NCBI GenBank assembly: GCA_949317995.1
Contig: OX439037.1
Coordinates: forward strand, 52,858,080 to 52,922,079
Direction of reading: 5' to 3'
Length of the DNA stretch: 64,000 bases
From: Acholoe squamosa
Taxonomy: Eukaryota > Annelida > Polychaeta > Phyllodocida > Polynoidae
Each line of letters starts with the position of its first letter. Within the stretch, counting starts at the first letter, position 1. A program made the translations under genes and the position numbers. Positions 13,801-23,591 of this stretch are shown here, piece after piece. A model generated the notes under the pieces. It did no database searches, had not been told where the DNA came from, and saw nothing but the letters and a program-made list of their open reading frames with translations.

Positions 13801-16800
13801 GACTGGTGATCAATGGTGACATCTTTTTGAGTGATAACTCACTTTGTCATCTTTCACCACTATGTGTCAGTTTCACATGGCATGGCAAATCATCACCATG
13901 CCCCACAGGATGGATCTAATTCAATATGTGACAATGCTCCACTTCCTATCCTCTCCTGTTATCTCATCGCATGCCAACTGATCACTAACATGGATTTCAC
14001 TCACTCTGTGGTGATGCGCCACTCCCTGTCAACTCTCACTCAACATCGCGACTTTTCATCATGATCGCCAACATGGATCTCACTTACTGGGTGACAATGT
14101 GCAACTCCCTCTTAACTCTCACGAAGCATGATAGCTTATGATCGCCAATACAGATCTCATTAGGTGACTATACACCACTCACTGTCCACTCTCACAAAGC
14201 ATGGTGACTTATCACCACCTTTGCTAACAGGGATCTTACTCATTCGGTGAGTATGCACTACTCCCTGTCGACTCTTACAAAGCACGGCAACTTATCACTA
14301 CTGACGCCAACATGGACCTTGCTCACTGTGTCACTATGATGTCAACTCTTGCAAAGCATAGAAGATTCTCACCACCGTTGCCAACATGGATCTCACACAT
14401 TGCGTGATGATGTGCCACTCCTTGTCAACTCTCACTGTACATGGCGACTTTTCACCATGATCAGCAACATGGATCTCACATACTGGGTGACGATGTGCCA
14501 TTCCTTGTTATCTCTCACCATGATCGCCACCATAGATCTCACTCACTGCTTGAATATGGGCCACTCCCTGTCATATCTCACGCAGCATGGCAACTTATCA
14601 CCAGGTATCACCATCGCTGCCATCTGTTATAGCGATGTGTTTGATCAGCAGTTTAACTGTATTGCCAACTCTGTTGACCCCGAGTGTTCACCACTGTCGC
14701 CATCCATGGTGAACCTGTGCTTTTTATCAATAAGCTACATGTGCATTGCACATGTGCGTTTCACATCAGTATTCTACATGTGCGTTTTAACATTTTATCA
14801 ATAAGCTACATGTGCGTTTCATCTAGCGATGTGGGTGTTCACTAGTGTCACCACCTCAGGTGAGGCTGAGTGATTAGCACCATAGTCATCCTTGGTGAAA
14901 CTATGTGATCACCAGCATTGCCATCCATCGTGAACATATGCTATAGCAACATGATGTGCATTTCATATAACAACATGGATGATAACCAGTGTTGCCAAAT
15001 CTGGTGACACTGAGTGATCACCAACATTGTCATCAGCAGTGAGGCCATGTGATCACTGCCTGGTGACACTGTGCTATAGCGGTGTCGCGTTGCATCTAGT
15101 GACGCATGTGAGGTACTCACACAGGATAATGATTTGCTGGGCTACTTTGGTCTGGATGGTTCGTAAAGGTATTAAACTACAGTGTGCTGAAATGATCCAT
15201 GTATCTACAGTAATAAATGAATATTTAGAAAGGTCTCCGAAAACCATTTACCACTTGCATCATCTTCACTGTCAACAACAACATGACCTGTATTGCTAGA
15301 AATATTTGAAGTAGACAATGCAATCCAGTATGTTTTTGGGAAGTAGACAATTTCTTGTTCATGCCTTTATTCCTCCTCAGTTATGCTTGATTGTATGAAA
15401 AAGCTAACTCAGAATTCAGCGAGTTAAGTAGTCTTTATGTACCACTTTCCCCATACCTTTGTCCTCTTTCTGGCTAAGAATTTTGTTGCTTACCTAATTA
15501 CGTCTGCTTACATTCACTTAATACTAGGTCTAATATCTAACGCTTTCTTTCATCTCTGGTTATCCGGTGTAGGCTGTTGTTAATGTATTAGTTTTCATCG
15601 TTTACCTTAAAGCATCATTCCAATAACATTGGAAATTATTGCTAATTTTAATATTTCAGCGAAAGCCATTTCCCACTTTTGATAGCACTAATTTCGATGT
15701 ATTCAAGCACATCTAAGTCTGGACAGACCAGTATCATAGTTCAAATATCATAATTAATGCACTAAGCTATTTCAAAAAAGGAGTATTAATTGATGGTATG
15801 ATTTCTTTCTTTTCTTTTATGATAATATTCCACCACAGTTTTGGATGTCCCACTCTTGTTAAAGAATCATTTTATGACAGTTTCTTTTTATCAGAAAGCA
15901 TTCGAATAATAACCAGTAGGATGGTCCTGAGTTTGAAAATATATAATGTACTGTCAAGGACGATTTGGTCAAAATGATACCTCTCTGAAGGCTACATGCA
16001 TAAATATTTGTGAGTCTCACTGAAATTCCATATATCCTTTTTGGATCATCTACACATTCCAAGTACTTTATATAAATGTGTTAAACATATCATTAATACC
16101 CCTTATTATTATTGCTAACACACACAATTTCATCGCTAAGCTAACAACAACACTCCACCTTCATTTGCTCCCTACTCTCTCACCAGATGGCCCTATTGAA
16201 TCGTCGCCATGCCACAGAAATTCACGAATACCCAGTGCCCCCGGCGGCGGCAACAGCAGAAGAAGCCCCAAAGTTTAACGATCTAGCCTACTCCAAGATA
16301 CAATAATGTATTCAGTTATACGCATAGTATTAGGCTACTATTACTGACATCGACACACAATTTAATTTAATTTGCAACGCACATAATTATGATTAGCTAG
16401 TGTCTCCTTTGTGATAACTTGTGGTAAGGTAATCCGCCACAGAAACACCTTCACACAAGATAGTATCTGTAGTTTGTCCCATTTAATCTTGCATGTTTTT
16501 GAGAAGTATTGTAATTTGTTACTGTTGCAGTTGCTGGTATTAGCTTTATATTGTATACAGCAGTGTGCTGGCCCAATCATGTTGAGCCAAGAAATACCAT
16601 AAAACCTTGTCTATGATCTAATATACCATAATACCTCGCATAGGCCCAGCGCAGCTTACACGCAAAGATAAATCCCTGTTGGACCTTAAGTAAGGGTTGC
16701 ACCTTGAGGCGAAATATATACATTACATTAGTACCGTAATACCCCGTGTATAAGGCGTGGCTTATATGCGAGCATAGACTCATACAGAGGCTTACTAGAT

Positions 16801-17630
16801 TAGCAAGCCTCTCATGCAAGCCACATACCGTAATCTCCCGCGTATAAGGCGCAGCTCGCGTATAAGGCGCATCCCCAACTAAGAGAATGCAATTCCACGT
16901 ATAAGGCGCACCTCTAAGGGCAGATTTTTGTTAATTTAGTACTGTTCTATAGTAAAATTACCCCCCCCTATAAGGCGCACCCCAAACTCAAGGCAATGTC
17001 CCTCCCATGTATAAGACTCAGCAACATTTTGTTTGGCGTATAAGACGCGCCTTATACGCAGGAGATTATGGTAGTGAGTTTGGTGTTTTGTTTTTCTCAA
17101 TCCTTAGTTTATATATAAAATACCAAATGTTAAGCTGCACCCATACCTAAGAAAAGCGCCATTAGGTGATTAGGATCTCAGGAAGCAAATTCAAATATGT
17201 CTTGTAAACTAGTCCGTTATTTTATAAGTTGATATATTTTCTCATTATTTTCAAATGACTTCAAAAGTTTATATGTAATATCTTGTATAATATCTGACCA
17301 AAAAAGTACCGGGTACAATATTTCAGATTCCGCATGTTATCTTCAGATGATGTACCATACTACCCGGTACATGTATTTACTGTGTATACTTCTCTCACTG
17401 AAAAGTGAGTGATCAAATGGAATGTATCACGTTGTATTGATTTTACCTTTTGTGTCTGTGCTTAAATGTAAAATTCATAATTATATTATATAACGGACCT
17501 CATGTTCCGATGTCCCATATTCTTTCAAATATAAGTTTTCTATCATTGCTGTAATACATATACAACAGTGTGTCCGAGTCACAAACTGAAGTTTTGAATC
17601 ATATAGTCTCTATCAGAGTTGATAATACCC

Positions 17631-17705
<75 letters not shown>

Positions 17706-18053
17706 GCGAAATCCGACTCGAACTCAATAGCAAACACCACAAGACTCGTACTCTTTTAACACCATTTATTGACCTGGCATTGGGCCACACCATCTACTCG
17801 GAGTTCACTGGTCCTCGGAGATAACTTAATACTGGAATTACTTGTGTCTTCAATAAACTCTGGTGCCAAAAATGAACTAGCATTGACTCCCAGCTTCCTT
17901 ATATAGTAGTGATTGTCTCCGACGCTGGGTCACTCCAGCATCGGAGACTCATCTTACATTTACTCCGACCGGCTCAGGCTCCGGGAAGATGAGGCTCCGC
18001 CGCCCCCATCCAGGATGGTTACGGCTTTGCCCCGCCTCCCTCGGCCTTACCAC

Positions 18054-18099
<46 letters not shown>

Positions 18100-21000
18100 T
18101 AATCTCGCTTACTTAGATTCATCCCTGCCCTTCATCTCAGGGCCTTTTTTGGTCTAGTATATCTCCTGCTATGCAAATCGAAGTCTGAAGTCATAAATAT
18201 GTTTGCATATGTATTAAAACTAATACAGATATGAACCAAGAGCAGTGTTGTGAATAATCACAGGCGTGATATTTGGGAGATAGGTGGTTTATTAAAATGC
18301 TATCTAGAGTTTTATACAGGACAACAATATGGTACCTTGATAGTTTTACCTGGGCTTCAGTGTGCTGGGAATTTGGTATAGTTGCTGACTGGTATATCCC
18401 TCCTCCCACCCTTGTAGCTGACACACACACCTATACTTGATGTCTGACTGCACAAGCAGAGCAAATTACAGCTGCCCATATAAGATTTGTATGAACACAC
18501 ATATCCTAGACCCCCACCCCTCCAAACCCAACAGAGACCTCACCAGGGTAGCGCCAGCAGGTTTGGGAGGGAGGCTATCTCAGGGAGAATATCTCATGGC
18601 TATCTCGGGTTATCTCCTCACTATCTCTGGGCTATCTGGGATTATTACACGACTTCTGTGATTTTGGGTGCTTTTTCTGAATATTCCCATGCACATACCT
18701 GACGATATTGCATTGCATGATGCATGCCTCCTTACATGTCATATGTTACATGTTAAAACCTACAAAATTTTCATTGCCAGGGTAGGGGTCGAACCTGCAG
18801 TCTCCTGATCCCAGATCCAACTCCCTATGCAGTGTGCCACAGGGACTGACGAGAAATGCTTGGTTAGAACCAAGTGTCTATAAGTCATTGATGTGGTTGT
18901 GACCCCCCACAACAACTCTCACATGTGCAAGGTTAGAATAGCATTATAATTATAGAGGACTGCTGGACGCCTTCAAACCAAGCCAAGCCGGGCGCTGAGG
19001 TGTGTGACCCGGTGGTCTAGTGGCTCAGCTGCTAGAGGTAGGCGGGATTAGTCCCGGTCCGGGCGTATATTTTTTTTCGCTGTTGCTGTCCGCGACGACT
19101 GCGGGACGGGTTCAGACCAAACCAACGGCTGCCGGGCGCCGAGGTGTAGTGTGTGTACACACACTATGGCAGGCTTCGAGTCCCGGGGAAGGGGAACAAT
19201 TTTTGTTTTCAACTTGAATTTATTAACTCGAAAAGCGAGTTATAAAGAGACACGCTGGGGCACTGCACTTTCAGTCATTTTGGTGGTGCGAATGAGTTTT
19301 GTTTTAAAAAAGATGGAAATTTTATATATAAGAGGCAGAATTACTTAACGAATTTGTAGTGCCATTAAAGGAGGATATGTAGGGGTCTTGCAGGAAAAGG
19401 TATTTCATTACCAAGTTTTGTAAATTTTGAGAAATTGTCAATAATGTACAGACTCAGTTGGTTGGCAGCCATAAGACACTTTGCCTCCAGTGGTGAAGGT
19501 ATATGATGTTGATCCATGTATCTACTTTCCCTCCTTTTTTGGCAATGTGGTGCGAATAGCTCAGTTTTGGCAGGAGTTATGCGAATAGTGGCTTGGTGGT
19601 GCGAATAACTTGGGTGAGGGAGTGCTGATGCAACAGGATGAGTGCACAACTCATGGGGGGGCCATCCACAAATGATGTCATGCTGAAGGGGGGGGTCAGG
19701 CCCGCCATGACGAAATAAATTTTCCATATGCCTTCAGCATTGCAAAATTGGCAAAAAAAACATGACGAGGGGGGGTCATTTATGGATGGCCCCTGGGAGC
19801 TAATCACAGGCTTTTCACTTTTCGAGTTATCAGCAATTTACATTGCTGCATTATATTTGATATTCTATTGATTATCTATTGATATCGTGTAATAAAATAA
19901 GTAGTTAATGGATAATTCATGACAAGTGTGTGTTAGCAAAGGATAATTACACCCGGCTGCACCCTCGTGTAATTATCCTTTGCTAACACACACGCGTCAT
20001 GAATTATCCATTAATTACTTGTTCATTATCTCATGGCTATCTCGGGACTATTGCAGGTTATCCCATGGCTATCACAGGGATATTGCACGTTATCTTGGGG
20101 CTATCTCAGCTATCTTTGGGCTATCTCATAGTTATCTCAGAGCTATCTTATGGCTATTTATTGGTCTACTATCATGCCCTGCCTGGTATGATACACTCTA
20201 TCTCTGAATAATCTACTGAACATTGGAGATAGCAGTTGACCAGAGCTATGCTCTCACTATCTTTTGTTAGTGATTCTAGAATATTTAGAGTAAGGTGCAA
20301 CTACCATAAAATTTAATATGACTAGGAAGGTAAATGTAACTGTCAAGCACAGTCTGTCATGACGTAAATCTTACGCTTTCATGAAGTGCTTTACACTGCC
20401 CCCAATGTTTTTGAAACTGGTATGCACTTGAATTTATTTTCACCTAGTTATATTGGAAAAACGAATTATGATTAGCTTCAGTAAATGAATCAACTCTGTA
20501 CCACAAATCGACATTAAAGCTGCACGTTATATTTGGAAGAAGGATGTACCGTAATCTCCCGCGTATAAGGCGCAGCCCGCGTATAAGGCGCACCTAGAGT
20601 TTTGGAAAATTCTCAAAAAAATGAAAAATTCATAACTTTGGTTCCACTGAATGAATTTTCAAAATTCAAAAACCTGTGGGTAGCTTGGGCCCTCCTGGGC
20701 CCCATTTTGTCCTATTATGACCAAGGAGGCATGTAAGATATCAAAAGAAAGGTCTTGGTGTCCCCCTTGTGGATCCAATGAGAACTAAAAACCCCCGTAT
20801 AAGACGCGCCTTATACGCGGGAGATTACGGTAGGCCACACCCAGATCCAAAAAAATACTCGTGTAGTAGACAGGAAAAACTGTATACGTTGCACCATGAA
20901 TTTGAGAACATTCTATGAACTGCAGTACCCCAGGTAGGCCTCAGATTTGCCGTGCCTTGTATGGGGTGTTTTACATAGAATTAGTGGGTGTGGTGCATTG

Positions 21001-23541
21001 AAGCACAGAAGGCTCAGGGAAGGAATAGTACCGTAAATAATTATACAAGGAGAATCTCAGAGGCAAAGAGTGTAAACAACTTAGAGATCATATGGCTGCT
21101 GACCCAACCCTTAACAGTAAGGAAATAATTGATACATATTACACACTTCTTGACTCTGCAATCCCTGTCCTGTTCAAGGTCTAAAACAACTAAATTCCCT
21201 CAAAATCTGTGGTTTAATGCTGAGTGCAAGTTAGCAAAGAGGAATGTGCATGACTATGGTAAAAATTATGACCTCAAGGTTGAATTCAATAAAGAAATGT
21301 ATAACCTGCTTAAGAGAGAATACAATAGACTAGTCCAGAAATGTAAAAGGAGTGATAAAAGAAGAAAGGGTCTCGAGTTTGAAAGAATGTTGGAGATAGA
21401 AAATAATAATAATAGGTTCTGGAAGTCGTGGAAGCAAATACAAGGTAAAATGACCCGTTGTGATATCAAAATAGCGGAGTTTGTTGAATACTTCAAGAAG
21501 CAACAGACTCCTCCACATATTGACTATTTTGATTATGATAATATGAAAGAAATAGAAACATTTGTCGATAACTTTGAGTGTAGCTATGGTTCAGAGGATA
21601 TAGATGCATTGATACAATTCCTATTAGACTCCTCTATCACTATAGAAGAGGTAGAAGATGCAATAAGATCTCTAAAAAATAAAGCAGCCGGAACAGATGG
21701 TATACCTGCTGAATACTTAAAACAAGGAGGGAAAGTTTTTGCTGAGGTGATTCAAATTATGTTTAACTGTGTATAGGACACCGCTGAATTTCCAGAGAGA
21801 TGGGCAGAAGGAATAATAAGTCCCTTACATAAGAAAGGAGATACAAGCGATCCTGATAACTATAGGAAAATTACTATTATGAACAGTACATGCAAACTTT
21901 TTGAAATAATTATTAATAACAGATTGAAATTCAATAATGATATGCTGAATCAGAATGACCCTCTACAGAACGGGTTCGTAGATAAAGGTAGGACAACCGA
22001 TAATGTATTTATACTATATACTGCTGTGAAAATGGTGCAGGCTGAAGGTAAATCTCTTTTGTTTTATTGACTTTACTAAGGCCTTTGATTATATTAACAG
22101 GAAGGCATTATTCTATAAGTTGATGTCTGGGCAGGTAAAAGGGAAAGCACTTAAAGTTCTAATGAATCTTTACAAGAAGTCTCACTCAAAGGTTCGGGTC
22201 AACTCTGAATTAAGTGAGGACAGAGATAGTTTATATGGTGTGTTACAAGGTGGAGTACTCAGTCCTAAATTATTCAATGCTTTTCTCTTAGATATTGATG
22301 AACATCTTGACCCTAATCTTGGAATTGATGTTTGTGGTATGCGTGTTGCTTATCTGCTATATGCAGATGACTTGGTTATAATGTCCACCTCAGCTAGGGG
22401 TCTGCAGAATCAGCTAGACAATTTGTTTCAGTATTATAGAAAATGGCATCTACTAGTAAATATAAATAAGTCAAACATCATGATATTTATCCACAAAAAG
22501 AAGGATATTACTAACACCTTCAAGTATGGTGAAACACAGCTAGTAAGAGTAGAAAACTATAAGTACTTAGGGTTTATACTAACAACTAATCATAAAGACA
22601 TCTTCTTTGATGCATACAATCGGCTCTATGACAATGGTAGAAAAGCTGCCTATCAATCATATTCATGTTGCTATCAACATATTGGAAAACCAGATCCCAG
22701 GATGGCGCTCAAGTTATTTGATAGCCAGATAAGGCCCTACCTTGACTATGGTTGCGAGGTATGGGGCCTGACTAAGGGAAATAAGGTGGAGAAACTAGAG
22801 TCCATACTCCTAAGGTACTTAAAATCGATGTTGAGTGTTAAGTGCTAAAAAGTGTTAAAATCGGTCGGAATAGTCTTAATCCGACGATTTATAATATATC
22901 AAAAGTATTGAAAAAAATCGGTTGGATTGGTGTTCAACCGACCGATTTACTCCTATGGAACCAGCACTTTAGAAAACAGACAACAGCAGCTGCAGTATAT
23001 GCAGATACAGGGAGGGTACCTCTATAAGCACAATGGGAAATTCGAGCACTCAGTTACTGGGAAAGAATTGTACACCTCCCAGAGTCACACATACTACGTA
23101 AGTGTTACAAGAAGCTAACTTTGCTTGAAGATGCTGGTCAGATAAATTGGTGTAGTAATGTTAAATGCTTGTTGAACTCATTGGGTGAACGATATATTCA
23201 ACACTGGATTAACCAGACAACTTGTGACGACCCTAAAGCTATCACTGCTGTAACTGGACCGATAAATAGGAAATATATAGAACAAACAATGAATGAAATA
23301 ACATCAGCTGGTGAAGGAAAAAAAACTAAGAACATACAAAATATTCAAAACTGAGTTCAGGCTTGAAAGTTATCTATTCTGTATCCCTAACCAAGCCCAC
23401 CGTATAGCATTGGCTCATTTTAGACTCAGCTCTCATAACCTGGGTATAGAAACGGGAAGGCATTGCTGGGCGCCAAAACCTGTGTGTAATCGGATTTTTC
23501 TATATTTTTCTAGTGGCCATGTAGATGATGAAATACATTTT

Positions 23542-23591
<50 letters not shown>

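Noticed and set aside
13831..14804. His/Ser-rich ORFs (for example 14349-14804)
   Set aside because: They come from a degenerate 80-bp tandem repeat and have no conserved domain or splice support.
18776..18850. Functional tRNA gene
   Set aside because: B-box-like sequence is present but acceptor and D-arm pairing fail.
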